This document shows positions 55,587-64,000 of a stretch of DNA of 64,000 nt, piece by piece. The position numbers and the translations under genes are program-made. Position 1 is the first letter of the stretch, and every line of letters begins with the position of its first letter. Source of the stretch: Thiotrichaceae bacterium (GTDB lineage Bacteria; Pseudomonadota; Gammaproteobacteria; Beggiatoales; Beggiatoaceae); contig JAQTYU010000004.1 of assembly GCA_028688145.1 (NCBI GenBank), forward strand, positions 16,455-80,454. The letters run 5' to 3'. Under the pieces are notes generated by a model, which had not been told where the DNA came from, did not search any database, and worked only from the letters and a program-made list of their open reading frames with translations.

Positions 55587-55628
55587 AGCCCCTGAAAATA
55601 GTAATGTAATATTTTTTCAGGGGCTTTA
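55587..55628 (+). terminator. Terminator after the hypothetical membrane protein gene
   Basis: AGCCCCTGAAAA (55587-55598) and TTTTCAGGGGCT (55614-55625) form a perfect 12-base stem followed by TTT, eight bases after the stop. Confidence 0.8.
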
Positions 55629-55737
55629 AACACATGTTTTGTAAATTTGTATGTCGCACTGCAAAAATTACACACTCGTGACATATTTGCCACGCATAAT
55701 ATGAAGCTGTGTTGTGGTGAACCTAGGCATCCGCCTA

Positions 55738-55759
55738 GCGTCACGGCTTTGTCACAAAG
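55738..55759 (+). promoter_or_regulatory. Candidate Pho box upstream of pst genes
   Basis: GCGTCACGGCT and TTGTCACAAAG form two adjacent 11-mers that each hold a GTCA core 11 bases apart, as expected for a PhoB site (consensus CTGTCATAAAT repeated). The match is partial, and the site is ~230 bases before the chosen pstC start. The same gap (55629-55970) also has (TTTG)4 at 55781-55799 and an inverted repeat TCTGTCGA/TCGACAGA at 55819-55846. Confidence 0.3.
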
Positions 55760-55970
55760 AAATTTTAAAATCTGCTCATGTTTGTTTGTTTGTTTGTTTC
55801 AATCCAGACTCAACCTCATCTGTCGAGTGACTAATCCATCGACAGATAGAGGTCGCTGGATTGCATCTCCGTAAACGAAGAGCTTATCAAAAATAATAGC
55901 ATGCTAACGCATGTGGGTACAATTGAATTCCCCCCACAGGGGAAGGTTTCAGACCATAAAGAAAATTTGG

Positions 55971-58259
55971 ATGAACATACAAAAATCAGATCATAATTCT
56001 CCTGTCCTATCGGCACTTAATGACCCTGCCATCGTACGCTATCGTCATTGGCGTATGCTTAAAGATAAAATCACCCGTCATGCAATGACGGTGGGTGGTA
56101 TCAGCGTCATTTTTGCAATTTTACTGATCTTCTTTTATCTCCTGTATGTCGTTTTTCCTTTGTTAGTGCCTGCAAGTATGCAGCAAAGCGGGCAGTTCGT
56201 TATGCCCGCAGGTGACGCGGGAAAGACATTACATATTGCTACAGAAGAGAAAAGTCAGATCGCCGTGCGCTTTACTGATCAAGGTCGGACAATTTTCTTC
56301 AAGACCAAAGATGGTAGCGTGATCGCAAATCATCCTTTACCCTTGCCTACGGGGGTGAAAATCACCAGCTTTGCCAGTTCTGATGCGTCCAGTCGAGTGG
56401 TAGCTTTTGGTTTGAGTGATGGTAAGGTGCTTGTGGTACGTCATAGTTATGAAATCACTTATCCTAAAGATGAAGCAGTGATTACGCCACGCTTAGAATA
56501 TCCTTTAGGGGAAACCCCGATTGTTATCGATGAAAAAGGCAATGCGGTGTTACAACTCGCACTGCAAATTGGGGAAAAGGCGAATACTTTGATTGCAGTC
56601 ACCGCCGATCACCGTTTAGTGATCGCGGGACTTATCAAACAAGTTTCTTTCATTGATGAATCCGTCACCACCGAAAAAACGGGGGGCGAATTAGCCTTAG
56701 ACCCGAAAGACGAATTAAGCCATTTATTGCTGGATAAGGAACAACAAACTTTATACGCCGTTGATAGCACGGGGCAATTGTGGCATTTAGACGTGGCGGA
56801 TAAAACCAAGCCGCATGTGATTGAAAAGCTTCCCGTGGTCGAAAAAGGCAATAAAGTTACCAGCTTGGTGTTTTTAGCCTCTGATATTTCATTGTTGGTG
56901 GGCGATAATCAAGGGCGGATTACTCAATGGTTTCCCGTGCGCAATAAAAATAACTTAATGTTATTATCCAAAGTGCGCGAATTCCATGACCAAACTGCAC
57001 CGATTACCGCAATTGCAGTCGAAGAACGTCGCAAAGGTTTTGCCGCCGCCGATAATACGGGCACTGTGGGCATCTATCACGCCACCGCACAGCGCACTTT
57101 ATTAGTGGAATCCGTTGCGAAATCTTCCATTGCACAACTCACAATGTCTCCCCGTGCTGACCACATGCTTGCTGAAGATGATAAAGGTCAAGTGCATGTC
57201 ATGGAAGTGAAAAATCGGCATCCTGAAGTGTCATGGGCTTCGTTGTGGGGCAAAGTTTGGTATGAAAGTTATCCCGAACCTGCTTATATTTGGCAATCTT
57301 CTTCAGCCAGCAACGACTTTGAACCAAAATTCAGCTTAACGCCTTTGGCATTTGGGACATTTAAAGCGGCATTTTATGCGATGTTGATCGCTGTGCCCTT
57401 GTCGATTTTGGGTGCAGTGTATACCGCTTACTTCATGTCAAGCAGAATGCGCCGCATTGTCAAACCCAGCATCGAAGTCATGGAAGCTTTACCCACGGTG
57501 ATTTTAGGGTTCTTAGCAGGTTTATGGCTTGCGCCTGTGGTGGAATTAAATCTGCCGGGGGTGTTTATGCTGTTCCTATTCATGCCACTTGGAACATTGA
57601 CTTTTGCCTACGTTTGGAAAAATCTGCCTGAATCGATTACCTATCGTGTGCCCGAAGGTTGGCAAGCCGCGCTGTTAATTCCCTGTATTTTGTTTTGTGC
57701 ATGGCTCGCGTTTTTCCTCAGTCCTCATATTGAAGGCTGGTTCTTTGGCGGCGACATGCGTCACTGGTTGACCCATGAATTGGGCATTGGCTTTGACCAA
57801 CGCAATGCTTTAGTGGTGGGGATTGCGATGGGTTTAGCGGTAATTCCTAACATTTTCTCTATTGCCGAAGATGCGATTTTCAGCGTGCCCAAACATTTAA
57901 CTGTGGGTTCTTTAGCTTTAGGCGCAACTCCTTGGCAAACCATGATTCGCGTGGTGTTACTCACCGCAAGCCCCGGAATCTTCTCAGCTTTGATGATTGG
58001 GATGGGACGTGCGGTCGGGGAAACCATGATTGTGTTGATGGCAACAGGCAACACGCCCGTGCTTGATTTCAGCATCTTCCAAGGTTTACGTACGCTCTCG
58101 GCAAACATCGCGGTAGAAATGCCCGAGTCTGAATTGCACAGTACCCATTATCGGGTGTTGTTCTTAGCAGGCTTTGTGCTGTTTATGTTTACCTTCTTCT
58201 TCAACACGTTGGCAGAAATTATACGTCAACGCTTACGTCGCAAGTATAGCTCCTTATGA
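55971..58259 (+). CDS. pstC: Phosphate ABC transporter permease PstC (long form)
   Basis: A 762-residue inner-membrane permease subunit of the phosphate importer. After a first helix (VGGISVIFAILLIFFYLLYVVFPLLV, about residues 45-70) comes a ~400-residue extracytoplasmic region with beta-propeller-like repeats (VAFGLSDGKVLVV, VGDNQGRITQWF), then the ABC permease domain from about 470 with the EAA-like signature segment GATPWQTMIRVVLLTASPGI. Such extended PstC forms occur in Pseudomonas and relatives, against ~300 residues in E. coli. A further in-frame start at 55911 adds 20 residues. It overlaps pstA by four bases. No pstS is present in the operon. Confidence 0.9.
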   Translation: MNIQKSDHNSPVLSALNDPAIVRYRHWRMLKDKITRHAMTVGGISVIFAILLIFFYLLYVVFPLLVPASMQQSGQFVMPAGDAGKTLHIATEEKSQIAVRFTDQGRTIFFKTKDGSVIANHPLPLPTGVKITSFASSDASSRVVAFGLSDGKVLVVRHSYEITYPKDEAVITPRLEYPLGETPIVIDEKGNAVLQLALQIGEKANTLIAVTADHRLVIAGLIKQVSFIDESVTTEKTGGELALDPKDELSHLLLDKEQQTLYAVDSTGQLWHLDVADKTKPHVIEKLPVVEKGNKVTSLVFLASDISLLVGDNQGRITQWFPVRNKNNLMLLSKVREFHDQTAPITAIAVEERRKGFAAADNTGTVGIYHATAQRTLLVESVAKSSIAQLTMSPRADHMLAEDDKGQVHVMEVKNRHPEVSWASLWGKVWYESYPEPAYIWQSSSASNDFEPKFSLTPLAFGTFKAAFYAMLIAVPLSILGAVYTAYFMSSRMRRIVKPSIEVMEALPTVILGFLAGLWLAPVVELNLPGVFMLFLFMPLGTLTFAYVWKNLPESITYRVPEGWQAALLIPCILFCAWLAFFLSPHIEGWFFGGDMRHWLTHELGIGFDQRNALVVGIAMGLAVIPNIFSIAEDAIFSVPKHLTVGSLALGATPWQTMIRVVLLTASPGIFSALMIGMGRAVGETMIVLMATGNTPVLDFSIFQGLRTLSANIAVEMPESELHSTHYRVLFLAGFVLFMFTFFFNTLAEIIRQRLRRKYSSL

Positions 58260-59905
58260 AAAACTGGTGGAAAAGTGGTGACCCGTGGATTTGGCTGACA
58301 GCCTCATCGGTTTCAGTCAGCTTAATCGTGGTGGTGGGTTTAATTTCGTTAATCGCGTGGCGGGGTTTAGGACATTTCTGGCCTGCCTCGGTGATGCAAG
58401 CGACTTATACCGATGAACGTGATGGAAAATCTAGCACGATCATCGGCGAAATTCGTGATGATGAAAATGTTTCCGCAGTGCGTTTGCGGGATTCAGGGGT
58501 CAAAGTCGAGGGTGAACGTGTCACCCGTTACCTGATGAAAATCGGGAATCGGGAATTGTTCAACTTGGATTTCCGTTGGGTGTTGGCGCAAAACCTTAAG
58601 GAAATACAATATCCTGAAAAAATGACCGTGATTGAACGCCGTGAATGGGGTAATTTTTACGGTTACGTGGTGTCGGTTAAGGAAAACGACAAGGTCGTGA
58701 GTGAAGGTGACGCGGCATGGGGCGAATTACAAACCCGTCTGCAACGCGCTTTAAAAATCTTTGATGAAATTCGGCATCTCGAAAAAAATGAGATTGGAAC
58801 CATCAACTACGGCTTGGAACAATTACGCCTACGTAAACGCCATTTAGAACTGAACCACGACACTGACCCCGCCAAACAAGCCGCTCTTGTCAGCGAGAAA
58901 ACTCAATATGAAGCGCAATATGAACAATTGCGCCAACAATTGAGCAAGCTGTACGAACAAATCAATCGCGACAGCTTCACCATGAAAGTGTCGGATGATC
59001 GCGTGGTCGATTTGAAAATTGCGAAAGTGGTCAGCGTCTACCGCCCCAATGTGTTATCAAGCTTTGAAAAGATTAGTTTTTATTTCCACAAAGCTTGGAC
59101 ATTTGTCAGTGACGAACCCCGTGAAGCCAATACCGAAGGCGGGATTTTCCCCGCAATTTTTGGCACGGTGATGCTGGTATTTATCATGTCATTTATCGTG
59201 ACTCCTTTCGGGGTGATTGCAGCGGTTTACTTGCGTGAATATGCTAAACAAGGCTTTTTAACGCGGGTGATTCGGATTGCGGTGAACAATCTGGCAGGCG
59301 TGCCTGCGATTGTGTATGGGGTGTTTGGTCTGGGCTTCTTTGTGTATTTCCTAGGCTCGAATATTGACCAATTATTTTATCCCGAAGCCTTGCCCGCGCC
59401 GACTTTCGGCACGCCGGGGATTCTGTGGTCCGCTTTGACCTTGGCAATTTTGACCGTGCCTGTGGTGATTGTTTCGACCGAAGAAGGTTTGTCACGCATT
59501 CCCAGTTCAATTCGTGAAGGCAGTTTAGCCTTGGGCGCGACCAAAGCCGAAACCTTATGGCGCACCGTGTTGCCGATGGCAAGTCCTGCGATGATGACGG
59601 GTTTAATTCTCGCCATTGCGCGGGCGGCGGGTGAGGTTGCGCCATTGATGCTGGTGGGTGTGGTGAAACTCGCACCTTCTTTAGTGCTCGATGGAAATGC
59701 GCCGTTCTTACACTTAGAACGTAAGTTCATGCACTTAGGCTTTCATATTTATGATGTGGGCTTCCAAAGTCCCAACGTTGAAGCTGCTCGTCCTTTGGTT
59801 TATGCCACTTCATTCTTATTGGTGGCGGTAATCGTCTTGCTGAACTTGGCTGCAATTGGCATTCGTAACCATTTGCGTGAAAAGTATAAGGCTTTGGAAA
59901 ACTAA
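58256..59905 (+). CDS. pstA: Phosphate ABC transporter permease PstA (long form)
   Basis: A 549-residue partner of PstC. A first helix (VSVSLIVVVGLISLIAWRG) is followed by a ~270-residue extracytoplasmic insert with a coiled coil (about 170-240, EKTQYEAQYEQLRQQLSKLYEQ), then the permease domain (about 300-540) with GATKAETLWRTVLPMASPAMMTG and YLREYAKQG. The E. coli protein lacks the insert. Its ATG overlaps the pstC stop, so the two are translated together; pstB follows after 75 bases. Confidence 0.92.
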   Translation: MKNWWKSGDPWIWLTASSVSVSLIVVVGLISLIAWRGLGHFWPASVMQATYTDERDGKSSTIIGEIRDDENVSAVRLRDSGVKVEGERVTRYLMKIGNRELFNLDFRWVLAQNLKEIQYPEKMTVIERREWGNFYGYVVSVKENDKVVSEGDAAWGELQTRLQRALKIFDEIRHLEKNEIGTINYGLEQLRLRKRHLELNHDTDPAKQAALVSEKTQYEAQYEQLRQQLSKLYEQINRDSFTMKVSDDRVVDLKIAKVVSVYRPNVLSSFEKISFYFHKAWTFVSDEPREANTEGGIFPAIFGTVMLVFIMSFIVTPFGVIAAVYLREYAKQGFLTRVIRIAVNNLAGVPAIVYGVFGLGFFVYFLGSNIDQLFYPEALPAPTFGTPGILWSALTLAILTVPVVIVSTEEGLSRIPSSIREGSLALGATKAETLWRTVLPMASPAMMTGLILAIARAAGEVAPLMLVGVVKLAPSLVLDGNAPFLHLERKFMHLGFHIYDVGFQSPNVEAARPLVYATSFLLVAVIVLLNLAAIGIRNHLREKYKALEN

Positions 59906-59980
59906 CAGTTAATCCCTTGTGTCGTGGGCGGTTTAAATCTCGCCCACGGGTATAAGTCTGGATGCGCGAGATTAAGAAAG

Positions 59981-60820
59981 ATGACACAAAGTAATGTATT
60001 AACCCACAGTATTGATATGAATTCCTTAGGGCGCAATGAGTCTACCTTGAATTTGTCGAACGAGTCGATCTGTGTCGAAGTGAAAGATTTGAATTTGTAT
60101 TATGGTAACCATAAACAAGCTTTGCACAACGTCAATATGCTAATTCCTGAAAAACGGGTCACGGCATATATCGGACCCAGCGGCTGCGGTAAATCGACTT
60201 TATTACGTTGTTTTAACCGTATGAATGACTTGGTGGACGGCGTAAAAATCGATGGGCAAATTCTGATCGATGGCAGCAATATTTATGATCCCGGCGTAAA
60301 CGTCGCGGATTTACGTCGGCGCGTTGGCATGGTGTTTCAAAAGCCCAATCCTTTTCCTAAGAGTATTTACGAAAATGTGGCGTATGGTTTACGGCTGCAA
60401 GGGATTAATAACCGCCGCATTCTTGATGAAGTGGTGGAAAAGTCTTTGCGCGGGGCGGCGTTGTGGGAAGAAGTGAAAGATCGGCTACACGATAACGCGC
60501 TGGGAATGTCGGGTGGTCAGCAACAACGTTTAGTGATTGCGCGGGCGATTGCGATCGAGCCTGAAATTTTGTTGTTAGATGAACCTGCCTCGGCTTTAGA
60601 CCCGATTTCTACGCTGAAGATTGAAGAATTAATTCACGAGTTAAAGTCTGATTACACCATCGTGATTGTGACCCACAACATGCAACAAGCGGCACGGGTT
60701 TCTGATTACACGGCGTTTATGTATTTGGGCGAGCTGATTGAATTCGGCGACACCAGCACGCTGTTTACCAATCCGACTAAGAAACAAACCGAAGATTACA
60801 TTACGGGTCGTTACGGTTAG
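59981..60820 (+). CDS. pstB: Phosphate ABC transporter ATP-binding protein PstB
   Basis: A 279-residue ATPase that drives phosphate uptake. The start is set at 59981 ([10 protein letters not shown]); a longer frame from 59924 has no support. Walker A is GPSGCGKST, followed by [13 protein letters not shown], a PstB hallmark; the signature is MSGGQQQR and Walker [13 protein letters not shown], with the H-loop [18 protein letters not shown]. Length is typical. A repeat element separates it from phoU. Confidence 0.95.
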   Translation: MTQSNVLTHSIDMNSLGRNESTLNLSNESICVEVKDLNLYYGNHKQALHNVNMLIPEKRVTAYIGPSGCGKSTLLRCFNRMNDLVDGVKIDGQILIDGSNIYDPGVNVADLRRRVGMVFQKPNPFPKSIYENVAYGLRLQGINNRRILDEVVEKSLRGAALWEEVKDRLHDNALGMSGGQQQRLVIARAIAIEPEILLLDEPASALDPISTLKIEELIHELKSDYTIVIVTHNMQQAARVSDYTAFMYLGELIEFGDTSTLFTNPTKKQTEDYITGRYG

Positions 60821-60845
60821 TTGCTTGATGTTCAATAATAAAATT

Positions 60846-60938
60846 AACTGCGCCCCCAACCCCCTAAAGGGGGCTAAAGACTAACTAATTATTTTTATTA
60901 ATCTTTAAAGTCCCTTTAGGGGATTTAGGGGCGCAGTT
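60846..60938. repeat. GCGCCCC/GGGGCGC palindromic repeat (copy e, intact) inside the pst-phoU operon
   Basis: A 93-base element with ends AACTGCGCCCCC and GGGGCGCAGTT and inner CCCCCTAAAGGGGG. It lies between pstB and phoU, 25 bases after the pstB stop, and its hairpin could reduce readthrough into phoU. It is closely similar to copy d at 54427-54510. Confidence 0.8.
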
Positions 60939-60969
60939 GGGTTTTACTCTGATTTAAGGTGATACAGCT

Positions 60970-61695
60970 ATGATGGACGACGATACCCAGCACCATATCT
61001 CCCAACAATTTAACGTTGAATTGCGTGAACTGCGCAATCAAGTGTTAAGTATGGGGGGCTTGGTCGAAGAACAACTCGCCAATGCTTTGCAAGCCTTGAC
61101 GCAACGCGATGATAAGTTAGCCGAGCAAGTCTATACCGGTGATTATAAAATCAATGCGTTAGAAGTGGCGATTGATGAAGATTGCACGCGAATTTTAGCC
61201 TTGCGCCAACCGACTGCCAGCGATTTACGTTTAGTGTTGGCGGTGGAAAAAACCATTACTGATTTGGAACGCATTGGTGATGAGGCAGAGTCTATTGCAA
61301 AAATGTCGATCGATAAGGATTTGCAAGATGCACAGCCTCGCCATTATTTGGCAATTCGGCATTTAGGTGAACATGTGCGCCAAATGTTGCACGATACGCT
61401 GGATTCTTTTGCGCGTATGGATGTGGAAGCCGCGTTAGCCGTGATTAAGGAAGAGGCGGAAGTTGATGATGAATATGAAAATATCAGTCGTCAATTAATC
61501 ACTTACATGATGGAAGACCCCCGCGCCATTCCGATTGTGTTGAATATTTTGTGGTCAGCACGGGCTTTAGAACGCATTGCCGATCATGCTTGTAATGTTT
61601 GTCAGTATGTGATTTTCTTCGTGCGTGGTAAACATGTGCGTCATCATCACATTCTCGATAAGATGGAATTACATACGCTGCAAGGTCGAACTTAA
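60970..61695 (+). CDS. phoU: Phosphate-specific transport system accessory protein PhoU
   Basis: A 241-residue cytoplasmic regulator that links Pst transport to PhoR and represses the Pho regulon under phosphate sufficiency. Two PhoU three-helix domains are visible: ELRNQVLSMGGLVEEQL and HVRQMLHDTLDSFARMD, each with the E/D-rich metal-binding repeats (ALEVAIDEDCTRIL, EVDDEYENISRQL; ERIGDEAESIAKM, ERIADHACNVCQ). AAGGTG precedes ATGATG at 60970. The gene ends in a strong terminator. Confidence 0.95.
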   Translation: MMDDDTQHHISQQFNVELRELRNQVLSMGGLVEEQLANALQALTQRDDKLAEQVYTGDYKINALEVAIDEDCTRILALRQPTASDLRLVLAVEKTITDLERIGDEAESIAKMSIDKDLQDAQPRHYLAIRHLGEHVRQMLHDTLDSFARMDVEAALAVIKEEAEVDDEYENISRQLITYMMEDPRAIPIVLNILWSARALERIADHACNVCQYVIFFVRGKHVRHHHILDKMELHTLQGRT

Positions 61696-61727
61696 TTCGT
61701 TTTAAGTTCTTTAATGTGTGAATTGTG

Positions 61728-61759
61728 AAAAAGGCAGCGTTTTGAAGGCTGCCTTTTTT
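61728..61759 (+). terminator. Terminator after phoU
   Basis: AAAAAGGCAGC and GCTGCCTTTTT form an 11-base stem around a 9-base loop, ending in a T-tract. It closes the pst-phoU unit. Confidence 0.9.
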
Positions 61760-61914
61760 ATTGGGGGCTGGGCATTGTTTACACGGGATTTAAAGTTTTA
61801 TCAGTCAGCGAATAGTGACAACATTGAACGGATAGTTCCATTATATTACAATAATAGAAAAACTATAATTTTAAGTTCCCGATAAAGCTCACAAAACTGG
61901 GATATGACACAATA

Positions 61915-61934
61915 GAGATATATCTATATATCTC
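61915..61934. promoter_or_regulatory. Palindrome upstream of the collagen-like gene
   Basis: GAGATATAT, two bases, ATATATCTC: a perfect 9-base inverted repeat 31 bases before the start codon of the collagen-like gene. It could be a regulator-binding site or part of an AT-rich promoter. Confidence 0.4.
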
Positions 61935-61965
61935 GTTCTGATTCTGTTCTCTGACAGGTACAACC

Positions 61966-64000
61966 ATGTTCAAAAGAAAAATTTCGTGCATTTTTGGTGT
62001 GCTGGCTGGTTTTTTAGCAAACACCTCAGCACAAGCCGCAGCCATCTTCAACGAAGAAACGGGGGTTTTATCTGTTTCATCGGTTGATATTGATCAAGGT
62101 TTAGCGACCTACTCTGCAAGCTTGCAAATGTCAGGCACAGTACATTTTCCGAAAGAAGGGGATGAATTCACTGTACAAAATGCAATCGCCAATGTCCCCT
62201 CAGAATTAATCAATGTTGCCTACAACACCGCAAACGGTGTCGGCTATTTGCCAGAAGTTTCATTTACGGCAAGCGCATCGACTTATCGCATGTTATTGCA
62301 ATACGTTCCGAACACCATTCCCTCTCGCCTGAAAGTCGTCAGCATCGCACAAAACAGCTCTGCAAATTATGATTCCAGCACAGGCGAATTAAGTCTTCCC
62401 ATGATTAGTATTAACCAAGGCGTGCAAAGTTATAACGTCTTGTTAAAACGCGCTGATGGAAAAACGGGCTTATTCAAAGAAACCGATGAATTCGTACTGC
62501 TGGGTTTCACGAATACCCCAACGGGTTTATTTGATTCGGTTTATGACGTTCCCACAGGTTCTGCTTATATCGCACAAGTTATCGTTAATGATAACAATCG
62601 CGTCTTAAATTACCGTGTTCGCTTGCAAAATATTCCCGTCAAAAATAAAGAAATTTGGCGGGGGAAAATTGTGAGTATGGCTCTCAATGGCAATGAGGGA
62701 ACTTCTGGGAGTAAAGGGGATACGGGTTCAGCAGGAACGAGTGGCAACACTATTTTGAATGGCACAGGCGCACCCGCCACAAGCTTAGGTAAAAATGGGG
62801 ACTTCTATATTGATACGGCGACGAATAAACTCTATGGGCCTAAGGCGAGCGATGCATGGCCTACGCTTGCTGTCAGTTTGGTCGGTCCAGCAGGTTCTAC
62901 AGGTGTGGTCAGTTATGGTGGTGGGGCAAATGGTCTGAATGGTACCAATGGAAAAACCATTTTGAATGGTACGGGAGCACCCAGCGCAAGCATAGGTGTT
63001 GATGGCGATTTTTACATTGATACTGCCGCAACCGTATTTTATGGCCCTAAAACCAGTGGTGCGTGGTCTACAGGTGTGAGTTTAATTGGTGCAGCAGGGG
63101 CACCAGGACCTGCGGGAACGGCTGGGACTGCGGGTGTTGCAGGGGCCACAGGTCAAGATGGCAAGAGTCTTTTAAATGGCAGTGGTGCACCCACAGCCGC
63201 CATAGGAAACGATGGTGATTTTTACATTGATACCACCGCCAACACAATTTATGGACCTAAAACCTCAGGGGCATGGTCTGCGGGTGTCAGTTTAATCGGA
63301 GCCGCAGGGGCAACGGGGCCACAAGGGGCAACGGGCGCGACAGGGGCGACGGGTTCAACTGGAGCAACGGGTGCAACAGGGCCTGCAGGCACAAGTATTC
63401 TGAGTGGAACGGTAGCACCTGCAGCGGGTGTAGGAAATAATGGTGATTTCTACATTAACACTGCAACGAATACGTTATATGGCCCCAAAGCTGCTGGTGT
63501 TTGGCCTGCAGGTGTCAGTTTAGTCGGGGCTACAGGCACAAGTGTTCTGAGTGGAACAGTAGCACCTGCAGCGGGTGTAGGAAATAATGGTGATTTCTAC
63601 ATTAACACTGCAACGAACACGTTATATGGTCCCAAAGCTGCTGGAGCTTGGCCTACTGGCGTGAGTTTAGTCGGTGCTACAGGCACAAGTGTTCTGAGTG
63701 GAACGATAGCACCTGTGGCAGGTACAGGTAATAATGGTGATTTCTACATTAATACAGCAACGAATACCTTGTATGGCCCTAAAGCTGCTGGAGCTTGGCC
63801 TGCGGGCGTAAGTTTAGTTGGGGCGGCGGGAACAAGTGTTCTAAGCGGAACGACTGCACCTGTGGCAGGTACGGGTAATAATGGTGATTTCTACATTAAT
63901 ACAGCAACGAATACCTTGTATGGCCCTAAAGCTGCTGGAGCTTGGCCTGCGGGCGTAAGTTTAGTTGGGGCGGCGGGAACAAGTGTTCTAAGCGGAACGA
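61966..64000 (+). CDS. Secreted collagen-like repeat protein, N-terminal part (3' end outside window)
   Basis: An open frame of at least 678 codons running off the right edge with no stop. A signal peptide (ISCIFGVLAGFLANTSAQA) is cleaved before AAIFNEETG. Residues ~27-240 form a beta-rich domain with two similar halves. From about residue 245 on, collagen-type Gly-x-y runs (GATGATGATGSTGATG and others) alternate with repeated units of ~49 residues containing NGDFYIDTATNTLYGPK and WPAGVSLVG. These units occur in collagen-like surface and phage-fibre-type proteins. The last four units are near identical in DNA. It follows the phoU terminator on the same strand and is likely a surface or matrix adhesin. 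Confidence 0.85.
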   Translation, partial: MFKRKISCIFGVLAGFLANTSAQAAAIFNEETGVLSVSSVDIDQGLATYSASLQMSGTVHFPKEGDEFTVQNAIANVPSELINVAYNTANGVGYLPEVSFTASASTYRMLLQYVPNTIPSRLKVVSIAQNSSANYDSSTGELSLPMISINQGVQSYNVLLKRADGKTGLFKETDEFVLLGFTNTPTGLFDSVYDVPTGSAYIAQVIVNDNNRVLNYRVRLQNIPVKNKEIWRGKIVSMALNGNEGTSGSKGDTGSAGTSGNTILNGTGAPATSLGKNGDFYIDTATNKLYGPKASDAWPTLAVSLVGPAGSTGVVSYGGGANGLNGTNGKTILNGTGAPSASIGVDGDFYIDTAATVFYGPKTSGAWSTGVSLIGAAGAPGPAGTAGTAGVAGATGQDGKSLLNGSGAPTAAIGNDGDFYIDTTANTIYGPKTSGAWSAGVSLIGAAGATGPQGATGATGATGSTGATGATGPAGTSILSGTVAPAAGVGNNGDFYINTATNTLYGPKAAGVWPAGVSLVGATGTSVLSGTVAPAAGVGNNGDFYINTATNTLYGPKAAGAWPTGVSLVGATGTSVLSGTIAPVAGTGNNGDFYINTATNTLYGPKAAGAWPAGVSLVGAAGTSVLSGTTAPVAGTGNNGDFYINTATNTLYGPKAAGAWPAGVSLVGAAGTSVLSGT
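63391..64000 (+). repeat. 147-bp in-frame tandem repeats
   Basis: The phrase ACAAGTGTTCT (first copy ACAAGTATTCT) recurs at 63391, 63538, 63685, 63832 and 63979, an exact spacing of 147 bases (49 codons). The units beginning at 63685 and 63832 are almost identical. The array runs to the end of the window, so copy number is unknown. Earlier units in the same gene are diverged and separated by Gly-x-y stretches. Confidence 0.9.

Noticed and set aside
55781..55799. (TTTG)4 tetranucleotide tract as a phase-variation switch
   Set aside because: It is non-coding, only four full units long, and not placed between recognisable promoter elements.
63391..64000. CRISPR-like regular repeats at the window end
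   Set aside because: The period is 147 bases, the repeats are in frame within a long coding region, and there are no distinct spacers or cas genes.
1..64000. tRNA, rRNA or known riboswitches
   Set aside because: Scanning by eye found no T-loop/acceptor arrangement, rRNA segments, or conserved riboswitch cores; a covariance-model search would be decisive.

Overview
The window looks like a chromosomal segment of a gammaproteobacterium. The gene pairs rlmE-ftsH, metR/metE, ubiK-comM and pstCAB-phoU, the MsbA exporter, and the FtsH N-terminus of Pseudomonas type all point there. The combination of NnrS, a quinoprotein alcohol dehydrogenase, hydrogenase maturation genes, CHAT-family protease, many large sensory proteins and abundant small palindromic repeats is reminiscent of filamentous Thiotrichales (Beggiatoa-like). 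That genus-level placement is inference, not something the sequence proves. No rRNA, tRNA, CRISPR array or intact insertion sequence was seen.

Layout. 0-0.8 kb: the 3' end of a CHAT-protease gene and an internally deleted remnant of an msbA-type ABC transporter. 0.8-5.6 kb: a NarL-type two-component system, a calcium-type PQQ alcohol dehydrogenase and a secreted pentapeptide-repeat protein. 5.7-8.5 kb: msbA, a cluster of DnaA boxes with a long inverted repeat (origin-like or DnaA-titrating), then hypC-hypA. 8.5-17.2 kb: a 207-bp palindromic repeat nested in another repeat, a Ras-like GTPase fusion, an SDR epimerase, CysZ, a PAS chemoreceptor, a lytic transglycosylase and NnrS. 17.3-19.1 kb: an AAA ATPase plus TOPRIM-like pair. 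19.2-26.4 kb: metR/metE, an ABC-type binding protein, recQ and acylphosphatase. 26.6-32.1 kb: a hybrid histidine kinase, rlmE and ftsH.

32.3-34.8 kb: a second ATPase plus DUF4276 (TOPRIM) pair followed by a MazEF toxin-antitoxin module. 34.9-48.0 kb: a 1399-residue membrane protein of unknown function, a ModA-like binding protein, a retropepsin-like zinc-protease-family protein, a 995-residue adenylate/guanylate cyclase, a DUF599 protein, an AI-2E family transporter and a UDP-sugar dehydrogenase. 48.1-50.9 kb: a HigB toxin with a HigA antitoxin fused to an ImmA/IrrE metallopeptidase, under a promoter whose spacer is a palindromic operator, then a putative AbiC-type abortive-infection protein. 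51.0-55.6 kb: queH, ubiK, comM, queE and an unknown membrane protein. 55.6-61.7 kb: pstC-pstA-pstB-phoU without pstS. 61.9 kb to the end: a secreted collagen-like protein with near-identical 147-bp tandem repeats, cut off by the window edge.

Candidates for new biology are the two ATPase/TOPRIM modules and the neighbouring toxin and abortive-infection genes (dispersed anti-phage functions), the DnaA-box cluster at 7.5-7.8 kb, the fused antitoxin-protease with its embedded operator, and at least four families of mobile palindromic repeats. One repeat type has entered the pst operon and others are nested in each other.
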